Part shown: positions 1 to 6,290 of the stretch, one piece after another
How the letters are laid out: each line of letters begins with the position of its first letter
Position numbering within the stretch: position 1 is the first letter of the stretch
Source of the DNA: Deltaproteobacteria bacterium
Lineage (GTDB): Bacteria > Desulfobacterota > Binatia > UBA12015
DNA: 6,913 bases
Reading direction: 5' to 3'
Assembly (NCBI GenBank): GCA_003447545.1
Contig: DLYX01000331.1
Location: forward strand, 1-6,913
Notes under the pieces: generated by a model
What the model saw: the letters and a program-made list of their open reading frames with translations, nothing else
Database searches by the model: none
What the model was told of the DNA's origin: nothing
Translations under genes and position numbers: made by a program

Positions 1-1892
1 GCCAGGTAGCACGGGTCGTGCATCGTCAGTTTCTTGCCAAGGAAGTCCTTGTCGAGGTGGATACGGCCGGCTTCGAGCAACTCGTCAATATATTGGGTCG
101 TATGGACCACCTCGAAGTGGCCTCCCAAATCCGGATACTCGTTCTTGATCGTGTTGAAGCAATGAGGGCATTGCGTGACGATCCGTTTGAATTTGTAACG
201 GTTCAGCGTCTCGACGTTCATGGACGCCAACGAGAAGTAGAGATATTCGTTGCCGAGACGGCGAGCAGGTTCGCCTGTGCACTGCTCTTCCATGCCCAGA
301 ATGCCGAATTTCACATCGGCTTCCTGCATGATTTTGACCAGCGAGGTCGAAGTTTTCTGGTTGCGATCATCGAAGGAGCCGGCACAACCAACCCAGTAGA
401 GAATCTCGACTTCTTCGTCCTCGCCGATTTCGGCCATTTGCTGGACACCGAGGTCGTCAGCCCATTTCGCGCGTTGATCAGCGGCGATCCCCCAAGGGTT
501 GGCTTGTCGCTCCGTTCCCTGGAAGGACGACTGGAGGTCTCCGGGGAATTCCGCCCGCATCAGCACGCCGTTGCGTCGCATATCGACGATACGCTGGATA
601 TGTTCGATGCCCACGGGGCAGCCTTCTTCGCACCAGCCGCAGGTCGTGCATCCCCAGACGACTTCCTGAGTAGCGACATCGTTGATCATGTCGGCGTTCT
701 GGAGCCACGCGGCGTCGTGCTCGCCGTCCATCAGGGGGGTGGAGCGCTCGCCGAGTTCGTTCAGTGCAATATCGCCACCTTCGCCACCTGTATTGGCATC
801 GGCATCTCCGGAGGTATCTTTCTGGGCCCAGCGCGAGAATTGGGATTGCAGGAAGGAGAGGCCGTGTCGTGCGGTGACCTGCTCACGCTGCTCGATCACC
901 AGATGCTTGGGATTGAGCGATTTTTGAGTGTTCACCGTCGGGCAGTTGAGGGTGCAGCGACCGCATTCGAGGCAGGCCGCCATGTCCAGGATCTGTTTCC
1001 AGCTGTAGTCTTCCGGTTTTTCCGCGCCAAAGCTTTCGGCGGTTTCGAAGTCATCAACCGGGGTCAGACGCAGGCCGGGATCGAGTTTCTTGAAAAAGAG
1101 GTTGATCGGCCCAAGGAACATATGGCGCAACTTGGTCGACACCATCGAATAGAGGAAGGCGAAAACAATCGCGAGATGGATCCACCAGATCGAGTAGTGG
1201 AACGCTGTTCCCGTTCCCATGGCACGAAAGCCCTTCGAGAACATGATGCCGACATAGGCCAGCCCGGCAGAGCTCTCGGGCTGGGCGACCATGCGGGCGC
1301 CTTCGAGCATGAAGCCCGTAAAGCCGATCAGGAAAAGCATGATCAGCGGGAAGCCGTAGCCACCTTCGTTCTCGAAGGTTCCGACCATTTTTTCGGGCTG
1401 TTCGAGGGCTCGCGGCGGTGCCACGTAGCGGCGGTACATGAAGATGCCCGAGCTGACACAGAGTCCAACGCCGGCGGTGTCCATCATCAGCTTGTATACG
1501 CCGTAAAAGGCGCCGTTATAGAAATCCAGAGGCGTGTCGAACTGAACGGTGACGAGCGATGTTCCGAGGAAAAGAATCACGAAGGAGACAAAAAGGACTT
1601 GGTGGTTGATGCCGAGGGGTTCGCGCACCACGCGTCCCTGCCCGATACCCTCAAATAGAGCTCTCTGAATTCGCTCCGGAATCCGGTCCAGGCGATTCTC
1701 CGGTTGTCCGCGGGACACAATGTAGCCCCAGCGCACCAGGGGATAGATGATGGTGATCCCCCAGAGGAGGAACAGGAGAAAAGGCAATCCAAGGTTCAGG
1801 AATCCAAGGATATGGATGAAGTGGTCGGTGAAAGCTTGCGGTGCACCTTCGCCGATCTGGCGCGTCCCAGTCAGACTCAATTCATCATTCAT
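1..1892 (-). CDS. Membrane-bound iron-sulfur oxidoreductase, ETF:quinone oxidoreductase-like (CCG/HdrD family), 3' end missing
   Basis: The minus-strand frame is open from the ATG at 1892 to the left edge, giving 630 residues with the C-terminus outside the window. The N-terminal 255 residues hold about five hydrophobic segments (near 29-53, 96-114, 130-152, 180-198, 230-251). H97, H232, H239 and H257 lie in or near them and could ligate heme b as in NarI-like domains. Two CxxCxxCxxxCP motifs for 4Fe-4S clusters follow at C307-C317 and C415-C425. A CCG domain then has C503 (WVGCAG), C538 (QCTGEP) and C575xxC578 (CPHCF). C628 in DPCYL opens the second CCG domain, which the edge cuts. This order matches the membrane Fe-S proteins thought to move electrons from ETF to menaquinone; GlpC, LutA and HdrD are more distant relatives. 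Family members are usually around 700 residues, so perhaps 70-100 are missing. The ATG follows a GGGGGA ribosome site. The fold is certain; the electron donor is inferred, since no etf gene is visible here. Confidence 0.9.
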   Translation of the reverse strand, partial: MNDELSLTGTRQIGEGAPQAFTDHFIHILGFLNLGLPFLLFLLWGITIIYPLVRWGYIVSRGQPENRLDRIPERIQRALFEGIGQGRVVREPLGINHQVLFVSFVILFLGTSLVTVQFDTPLDFYNGAFYGVYKLMMDTAGVGLCVSSGIFMYRRYVAPPRALEQPEKMVGTFENEGGYGFPLIMLFLIGFTGFMLEGARMVAQPESSAGLAYVGIMFSKGFRAMGTGTAFHYSIWWIHLAIVFAFLYSMVSTKLRHMFLGPINLFFKKLDPGLRLTPVDDFETAESFGAEKPEDYSWKQILDMAACLECGRCTLNCPTVNTQKSLNPKHLVIEQREQVTARHGLSFLQSQFSRWAQKDTSGDADANTGGEGGDIALNELGERSTPLMDGEHDAAWLQNADMINDVATQEVVWGCTTCGWCEEGCPVGIEHIQRIVDMRRNGVLMRAEFPGDLQSSFQGTERQANPWGIAADQRAKWADDLGVQQMAEIGEDEEVEILYWVGCAGSFDDRNQKTSTSLVKIMQEADVKFGILGMEEQCTGEPARRLGNEYLYFSLASMNVETLNRYKFKRIVTQCPHCFNTIKNEYPDLGGHFEVVHTTQYIDELLEAGRIHLDKDFLGKKLTMHDPCYL

Positions 1893-1902
1893 GCTGTCAA
1901 TA

Positions 1903-1908
1903 TCCCCC
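1903..1908 (-). promoter_or_regulatory. Ribosome binding site of the iron-sulfur oxidoreductase gene
   Basis: On the minus strand GGGGGA lies 10 bases before the ATG at 1892. It is a reasonable Shine-Dalgarno match and supports that start. No other in-frame ATG sits at this spacing. Confidence 0.6.
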
Positions 1909-1911
1909 GTG

Positions 1912-1928
1912 TTCGGCTGTCGTCCGAA
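1912..1928 (-). other. Short hairpin in the SDR to Fe-S intergenic leader
   Basis: TTCGG and CCGAA form a perfect 5-bp stem around a 7-base loop. It sits just upstream of the GGGGGA ribosome site inside the 94-base gap between the SDR stop and the iron-sulfur start. It could be an mRNA processing or translation element. It is short enough to occur by chance, and it has no T-tract, so it is not a convincing terminator. Confidence 0.25.
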
Positions 1929-1986
1929 TTTGGCATAAGTCTACCGTGTTCCTGCCGTGAGCGCACGCCAGTCGACGGAATCGAGC

Positions 1987-2964
1987 TTATTCTTGGGGTA
2001 CGAGGTCGTTGAGGTGGCCTTCGGCCAGAAGTTTCTCCAGAAAATCCGATTCGTAGGCCTCCTCGGGTGTGGCTCGAACCAGACCATCGAGAACCTCGGC
2101 GTCCTTGCCGACCAGAATGCGCCATTTTTCGGCCCGAATCCCGTCGAGGATGATATTCGCCGCGCTGGCCGCGGTGGTGGGCGCCTTTTCCTGGAAATCG
2201 AGCATCCGTTGATGGACAAATGCCTTGAGGTCCGAATCCGAGATGGCCGAGGCATCAATACCCCGCTGATGAATCATCGCGCGCATGTCGGTGAGTTCGT
2301 CGGCCGTCATTTGCTCAGGCGTCCCGTGGCCGAGAATTCGCCGTGAGTTCATCATGATGGCGGTTCCGATATGGCCCGGCATGACCACGGCACATTTGAC
2401 GTGTGGTGCATTCATGCGGAGATCGGTGACCAGAGCCTCGGTGAAGCCTTTCACTGCAAATTTGGCGGTCGCGTAGGCTGAGTGGGGGACGTTGGGGCCG
2501 AGAGCCGCCCAGAAACCGTTAATGCTGCTGGTGTTGACCAGGTAGCCGTCCTCGCTCGCGACCAAGGCCGGGAGGAAAGTGCGGGTGCCGTAATATACCC
2601 CCAACCAATTGACGTTGAAGACGCGTTCCCATTCGTCGCGATCGCCGTCGACCAGACTGGCGACGCCTCCGATCCCGGCATTATTGAAGACGAGATTGAC
2701 GTGATCTGTCTGATGCTCGGCCAGCGCAGCGTTGCGAAAGGCAACCAGATCGTCCTCGCTGGATACATCCGCCCGGTGTGTGGTGACCCGAAGGCCGTCC
2801 GCGCCACCGCCGCGGCAGAGTTCAGCGGTTTCTTCGATATTCTCCGGATGGATATCGCAGAGCGCGAGGTGGCAACCCTCGGCCGCCAGCTGCACCGCGA
2901 GTTCTCGGCCCATTCCGGTTCCGGCACCTGTAATCACCGCAATTTTGTTCTGGAAATTTTTCAT
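1987..2964 (-). CDS. Classical short-chain dehydrogenase/reductase (SDR), 325 residues
   Basis: This is an NAD(P)-dependent oxidoreductase with a Rossmann fold, probably cytoplasmic, interconverting a hydroxyl and a carbonyl group on an unknown substrate. The sequence shows the glycine-rich cofactor motif TGAGTGMG at residues 12-19. D37 ends the second strand and usually indicates preference for NAD(H) over NADP(H). D66 lies in ADVS, NNAG is at 94-97, N119 is present, S147 lies in SSING, and Y164 and K168 form the YxxxK pair. PGHIGT follows the active site. The N-S-Y-K tetrad is therefore complete. At 325 residues it is longer than the usual 250, with an extra C-terminal helical region from about residue 240 that may shape the substrate pocket. 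The start has a strong ribosome site. It ends 94 bases before the iron-sulfur oxidoreductase on the same strand, so the two may share a transcript. Substrate cannot be read from sequence; hydroxyacyl, steroid or other alcohol substrates are all possible. Confidence 0.93.
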   Translation of the reverse strand: MKNFQNKIAVITGAGTGMGRELAVQLAAEGCHLALCDIHPENIEETAELCRGGGADGLRVTTHRADVSSEDDLVAFRNAALAEHQTDHVNLVFNNAGIGGVASLVDGDRDEWERVFNVNWLGVYYGTRTFLPALVASEDGYLVNTSSINGFWAALGPNVPHSAYATAKFAVKGFTEALVTDLRMNAPHVKCAVVMPGHIGTAIMMNSRRILGHGTPEQMTADELTDMRAMIHQRGIDASAISDSDLKAFVHQRMLDFQEKAPTTAASAANIILDGIRAEKWRILVGKDAEVLDGLVRATPEEAYESDFLEKLLAEGHLNDLVPQE

Positions 2965-3127
2965 CGAAGACTCCTTTTTGGGGCAGACGAAACCGAGTGA
3001 TCGGGCCGGCCGATTTTCAACGAATTGCCGGTCGAACCTGACGGCTGCCGACTCTCGAGTCTTATCCTTTATGACAGCGATCCGCGATGTTTGGAGCCAT
3101 TGACCAAGGTGTTAAGAAAAACGAACC
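2965..3127. promoter_or_regulatory. Divergent intergenic region between the SDR and DUF3604 genes
   Basis: These 163 bases separate two genes transcribed away from each other, so promoters for both must lie here or slightly inside the genes. I see an 8-base palindrome GGCCGGCC at 3004-3011 and a small GACT/AGTC hairpin around 3050-3061. I could not find a convincing -35/-10 pair on either strand. The plus-strand start at 3128 has only a weak, distant ribosome site (AAGGTG near 3106-3111). This suggests low basal translation of the DUF3604 gene or a non-Shine-Dalgarno start. Confidence 0.5.
2971..2976 (-). promoter_or_regulatory. Ribosome binding site of the SDR gene
   Basis: On the minus strand AAGGAG stands 6 bases before the ATG at 2964. 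This near-perfect Shine-Dalgarno sequence fixes the start and suggests efficient translation. Confidence 0.8.
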
Positions 3128-5383
3128 ATGAGTAGATCTTCGATTGCTGGTCGTATTCTCCGTGTCGTTGGGGGAGTACTTTTGTTGTTGGTCGGAGCTG
3201 CTGCCTTCATCTTGCTTCCGCCGGGAGAAGACCAGCCTGTGGGCTCGATCTCTCTGCAGCCGCGAACGACAGCGCGCGGGGATGCGAACGCGGTTTCGGA
3301 CAGCAAGCAGATTCTGTTTGGCGACCTGCACGTGCACACGACCTATTCGCTGGACGCATTTTTCACTTCGATGCCCCTGCTGAGCGGCGAAGGAGCGCAT
3401 CCCCCGGCGGATGCCTGCGATTACGCCCGACATTGCGCGGCCTTGGATTTCTACGCGATCACGGATCATGCACAGGAATTGACTCCCGAGCATTGGGCCC
3501 TCGAGAAGGAGGCCAATCGGCAATGCAATGCGGTGGGCCAGACCGCGGATGGTGGACAGGATCTCGTCGTCTTTCACGGGTTTGAATGGACGCAGATCGG
3601 TCGGACCCCGGATCAGCATTATGGTCACAAGAATGTCATTTTTCGCGGTCTCGGTGAGGACGAGGTGACGCCTCGGCCCATTACGGCGCTCGGCGGCCCC
3701 GAGGTGGTCAATCCATGGCTGACGATCGCGCCCGTCATGTCGGGCGCAGGCCTGATCGATCCCCTGAATCGGGAGACCTATAGCCAGTTCAAGTGGATGT
3801 TCGATCAGCTGCAGCAAGTCCCGGATTGTGATTCGGGAAAGCCCAGCCGCGAACTACCGCTGGATTGCCGGGAGCATGCGCCAACGCCGGATATCCTCTT
3901 CGAGAAGCTCGATGAGTGGGACTATGATGCCATGGTCATCCCGCACGGAACTGCCTGGGGGAGCTATAGCCCCCCGGGGACGAATCTTGCCAAGCAATTG
4001 AGCGGCGGCATGCATGATCCCGACCGGCAGAAATTGATCGAAATCTATTCCGGCCACGGCAATTCCGAGCAATACAAGGACTGGCGAGAATTCACGCTGG
4101 GCGAGGACGGAGAGCGGATCTGTCCGGAAGAAACAGACGCTTATTTGCCGTGCTGCCGTCGTGCCGGCCAGATCATGCGAAGCCGCTGTGGCGATCTGCC
4201 CGCGGCCGAATGCGAGCGTCGAGTCGATCTGGCAGTCGAATATGCTCTGGCTGCGGGGATTGCCTTTGACGGGATCTTCCCGGATACCGGAGCCGAGGAA
4301 TGGCTCGATTGTGGCCAGGCGCGTTCGGGTTTCAAGCCGGATTATAGTCTCCGGCCCCTCGGGACAGCGCAATACGGTCTAGCTCTTTCGCCAGGTGGGA
4401 CCGATCGCAGGGATCGTTTTCGCTGGGGTTTTATTGGCTCCAGCGACAGTCATAGTGGTCGCGCCAGCACGGGCTTCAAGCAGGATGGTCCAAAACGGGG
4501 GCGCACCGATATGGTCGGTCCGCGCAATGATTTTTACGCGGCCTTGCTCCGCCCTCGGAGCGAGATGGAAGATCCGCGGATGCCCGTGGAGTCAACCTCG
4601 GGGTTCGCCGGTGCCCTGGCAGTCGAGCGAACCGGGAGCTTTCTCTATCCCGGGGGTGTTGTTGCGGTTCACGCAAATGAGCACTCCCGTCAGGGCATAT
4701 GGGACGCCCTCGAGCGCCGCGAAACCTATGCGACCAGCGGCCCGAGGATCCTCCTGTGGTTTGATTTACTCATGGCCAACGGTCCCGAGTTGCCCATGGG
4801 TTCGATTGTGAAAACGAATGTCGCGCCACGGTTCCGGGTTCGTGCGATGGGGGCGCCGCGTCAGGCGCCAGGTTGTCCGGAGGAGACGATCACGGCGCTC
4901 GCACCCGAACGAATCGCCAAACTCTGTATGGGCGAGTGTTACTACCCCACCGACGAGAGGCATTCGATAACGGGAGTTGAGGTGGTTCGTGTTCGCCCGC
5001 AGACCTCTCCCGGGGAGGATATTGGCGGGTTGATCGAGGATCCATGGCAGACGATCCCTTGTCCGGAGGCTGGCGATACCTGTGTGGTGGAGTTTACGGA
5101 TGAGGATTTCACGAAGGGGAAGCGAGATGCCGTCTACTATGTGCGGGTGCTTCAGGAACCGACGGAAGCGATCAATGCCGATAACCTCCGCACTCAATTT
5201 GATGCCGCGGGAAAACCCGTTGCGGTACAGCCCTGCGGGGTCGGTGCGGTCTCTGCTCCGGGCGATGATTGCATGGCGGAAGCCGCCGAGCGCGCCTGGT
5301 CGTCGCCGATCTTTGTCGACTACGCAGCAGGGGCGCCGGTCGCTCTCGCTGGTTCGGATGGAGCGCAGGAGGCAGGACTGTGA
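3128..5383 (+). CDS. DUF3604 family protein, exported PHP-like putative metal-dependent hydrolase
   Basis: The 751-residue product matches the DUF3604 family (Pfam PF12228), related to PHP metal-dependent phosphoesterases; its substrate is unknown. Residues 1-33 form a signal or anchor: arginines at 3, 9 and 12, then a hydrophobic run at about 13-31. No lipobox cysteine is present. The rest should face the periplasm or exterior. Probable metal-binding motifs come in family order: GDLHVHTTYSLDA (H68, H70), YAITDHAQ (D113, H114), HGFEWTQ (H150, E153), HKN (H167), PHGTAWG (H273), SGHGNSE (H310) and GSSDSHSG (D440, H442). The conserved TYATSGPRI lies at 533-541. I count 18 cysteines, many in nearby pairs in the second half, which suits disulfides in an exported protein. 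The C-terminal 200 residues look beta-rich and are probably an accessory domain. It is the only plus-strand gene in the left three quarters and is transcribed divergently from the SDR. The family call is strong; the reaction is unknown. Confidence 0.93.
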   Translation: MSRSSIAGRILRVVGGVLLLLVGAAAFILLPPGEDQPVGSISLQPRTTARGDANAVSDSKQILFGDLHVHTTYSLDAFFTSMPLLSGEGAHPPADACDYARHCAALDFYAITDHAQELTPEHWALEKEANRQCNAVGQTADGGQDLVVFHGFEWTQIGRTPDQHYGHKNVIFRGLGEDEVTPRPITALGGPEVVNPWLTIAPVMSGAGLIDPLNRETYSQFKWMFDQLQQVPDCDSGKPSRELPLDCREHAPTPDILFEKLDEWDYDAMVIPHGTAWGSYSPPGTNLAKQLSGGMHDPDRQKLIEIYSGHGNSEQYKDWREFTLGEDGERICPEETDAYLPCCRRAGQIMRSRCGDLPAAECERRVDLAVEYALAAGIAFDGIFPDTGAEEWLDCGQARSGFKPDYSLRPLGTAQYGLALSPGGTDRRDRFRWGFIGSSDSHSGRASTGFKQDGPKRGRTDMVGPRNDFYAALLRPRSEMEDPRMPVESTSGFAGALAVERTGSFLYPGGVVAVHANEHSRQGIWDALERRETYATSGPRILLWFDLLMANGPELPMGSIVKTNVAPRFRVRAMGAPRQAPGCPEETITALAPERIAKLCMGECYYPTDERHSITGVEVVRVRPQTSPGEDIGGLIEDPWQTIPCPEAGDTCVVEFTDEDFTKGKRDAVYYVRVLQEPTEAINADNLRTQFDAAGKPVAVQPCGVGAVSAPGDDCMAEAAERAWSSPIFVDYAAGAPVALAGSDGAQEAGL

Positions 5384-5393
5384 AACGTCTCAG

Positions 5394-5430
5394 GCAGGAC
5401 CGCGGCAGGACCGCGACAGGACCGCTACAG
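5394..5430 (+). repeat. 11-bp tandem repeat between convergent genes
   Basis: Two identical units GCAGGACCGCG at 5394-5404 and 5405-5415 are followed by ACAGGACCGCT at 5416-5426 and a partial ACAG. A diverged unit, GCAGGACTGTG, lies at 5372-5382 inside the last codons of the DUF3604 gene, exactly two periods upstream of the first full copy. The array falls between the DUF3604 stop and the stop of the minus-strand ParD-like gene. It is not palindromic, so it is neither a terminator nor a REP element. It may be a replication-slippage product, or phased protein binding sites, since 11 bp is close to one helical turn. Confidence 0.75.
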
Positions 5431-5433
5431 AAC

Positions 5434-5658
5434 TCAAGGTGCCGGCCGACGACTTGGATGGAGGCCGCGCGGGGGAAGAAGCAGGTCATCCTGATCCGGG
5501 GGATCGCCGTTCTGGCGGCGCTGCAGGACGCGCTCCTGCTCCCGCATAATCAGATGCCGAAGAAAGGCGTTCGGGGAGGCATACCCTCTTCGCTGCACCT
5601 CCAGATCCAGCCAATTCTTGAGAGTTTGGGGGAGCGAGATATGAAGAGTGCGCCGCAT
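5434..5658 (-). CDS. Orphan ParD-like ribbon-helix-helix antitoxin or regulator
   Basis: The 74-residue product begins MRRTLHISLPQTLKNWL and continues through RRGYASPNAFLRHLI and REQER. This closely resembles the ribbon-helix-helix N-terminus of ParD-type antitoxins: a short beta strand with ISLP, helix A, a G-Y-x-S turn, then helix B ending before a charged R/E/Q stretch. Such proteins dimerise, bind operator DNA through the strand, and neutralise a ParE toxin through their C-terminus. Here the tail after about residue 45 is proline- and arginine-rich and does not look like a normal ParD toxin-binding tail. No ParE-like frame lies downstream, because the convergent DUF3604 gene begins 50 bases away, nor upstream. 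No clear ribosome site precedes the ATG. It is probably a remnant or solitary antitoxin. A small DNA-binding regulator is the alternative. Confidence 0.6.
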   Translation of the reverse strand: MRRTLHISLPQTLKNWLDLEVQRRGYASPNAFLRHLIMREQERVLQRRQNGDPPDQDDLLLPPRGLHPSRRPAP

Positions 5659-5796
5659 CGGGTCTGCCAGGTGTCACTTTTGTCGAATCGCCAAGCGCTG
5701 TCATTGCACGCAGAACAATTTCTTCAATGCAGGGTCTCGGTGTGCCGCCATCTGCGAGGGTTTGCTCTTGAGGGAAATGAAGTCGTATGAACAGCG
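5659..5796. promoter_or_regulatory. Divergent leader between the ParD-like and SnoaL-like genes
   Basis: These 138 bases separate the minus-strand ParD-like start from the plus-strand SnoaL-like start, so promoters for both are expected here. I find no clear -35/-10 pair. A GAGGG sequence at 5770-5774 lies 22 bases before the SnoaL-like ATG, too far for normal use. It lies 12 bases before another ATG at 5787 that opens a five-codon frame (MNSDA) ending at 5804. That frame overlaps the real start and might couple translation. Confidence 0.35.
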
Positions 5797-6246
5797 ATGC
5801 TTAGCCATCAGGAAATCTCCGACAGTTTGGAAATTCAGGACCTTCTCTATCGTTACTCCGAGTTGATCGACGGCAAGAAGATCGACACTCTGCGAGAAGA
5901 TGTCTTCACCGAAGATGCCTTTATCGATTACAGCGCTCTGGGCGGCAGCAAGGGCGACCTCGAAAGCACCCTGGCGTTTCTGAACAAGGTGATGACGCCG
6001 TCGATGTTTCCGAATACCCAACACCTTGTTGCGAATATGCAGCTTCGGATCGCGGGCGATCAGGCGACCGGAAGGATTATGTGTCTCAACCCACAGGAAA
6101 TGCTCATCAAGGAAGACACCAGAGTCTTCTTTTGTGGCCTCTGGTATATCGACGAGTATCGCCGAACCTCGGCGGGTTGGCGGATCTCCCGACGCGAGGA
6201 AGAGAAGAGTTGGGTGCATAATACCCCCGACTTCATGAATATCTAA
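5797..6246 (+). CDS. SnoaL-like / NTF2-fold family protein, 149 residues
   Basis: The product has the size and pattern of SnoaL-like (SnoaL_4-type) NTF2-fold proteins, a cone-shaped alpha+beta barrel used by small dehydratases, isomerases and cyclases and by non-catalytic binding proteins. The N-terminal helix reads EIQDLLYRYSELIDGKK (12-28), followed by FTEDAFIDYSALGG (37-50), TQHLVANMQLRI (74-85), and a C-terminal strand pair around GLWYIDEYRRTSAGWRISRREE. D25, Y45 and H76 occupy positions that often line the pocket in this fold; assigning them a catalytic role is inference. An in-frame TGA at 5788 excludes any upstream start, so the ATG at 5797 is the first possible. It has no good ribosome site. 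The gene stands alone on its strand and runs into a hairpin shared with the convergent crotonase gene. Relatives often sit in steroid, polyketide or acyl-CoA gene sets, but the substrate cannot be told here. Confidence 0.85.
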   Translation: MLSHQEISDSLEIQDLLYRYSELIDGKKIDTLREDVFTEDAFIDYSALGGSKGDLESTLAFLNKVMTPSMFPNTQHLVANMQLRIAGDQATGRIMCLNPQEMLIKEDTRVFFCGLWYIDEYRRTSAGWRISRREEEKSWVHNTPDFMNI

Positions 6247-6255
6247 GCCGGGTGC

Positions 6256-6290
6256 GACGGCTCGGGGGCCAGCCTTTGCTGGCTGCCGTC
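6256..6290. terminator. Two-part hairpin, probable bidirectional terminator between convergent genes
   Basis: GACGGC (6256-6261) pairs with GCCGTC (6285-6290). Inside it GCCAGC (6268-6273) pairs with GCTGGC (6278-6283) around a CTTT loop. The inner and outer stems are separated by six unpaired bases on one side and one on the other. The hairpin lies between the SnoaL-like stop at 6246 and the crotonase stop at 6293, where both transcripts should end. No T-tract follows on either strand, so efficiency as an intrinsic terminator is uncertain. Confidence 0.6.

Noticed and set aside
18..1658. 546-codon open frame on the plus strand
   Set aside because: It lies exactly antisense to the Fe-S oxidoreductase, whose frame carries all the cysteine motifs and membrane segments. 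The plus translation shows no recognisable motif and is best explained by codon bias in GC-rich DNA.
3099..3128. Sigma-70 promoter with TTGACC near 3100
   Set aside because: A 17-base spacer would put the -10 on the start codon with no TATAAT-like sequence, so it is not a usable promoter for the DUF3604 gene.
3062..3817. 251-codon minus-strand frame under the DUF3604 gene
   Set aside because: It is antisense to the conserved HVHTTYS and TDHAQ motifs and its translation has no domain signature. It would also cross the divergent control region.
4766..5197. 143-codon minus-strand frame in the DUF3604 C-terminal region
   Set aside because: It is antisense to a continuous coding frame with conserved TYATSGPRI at its edge and shows no motif of its own.
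5372..5430. CRISPR array
   Set aside because: The units are 11 bp and directly adjacent with no spacers, and there are no cas genes.
5172..5489. Possible ParE toxin on the minus strand downstream of the ParD-like gene
   Set aside because: The 105-residue translation is arginine- and proline-rich and lacks the ParE pattern of alternating helices and strands. It lies antisense to the DUF3604 C-terminus.
5269..5790. 173-codon plus-strand frame overlapping the DUF3604 end and ParD-like gene
   Set aside because: It starts inside the DUF3604 gene in another frame, runs through the tandem repeat and antisense to the ParD-like gene, and has no recognisable domain.
5701..6219. 172-codon minus-strand frame opposite the SnoaL-like gene
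   Set aside because: The plus strand encodes a clear NTF2-fold protein over the same bases. The minus translation has no known pattern.
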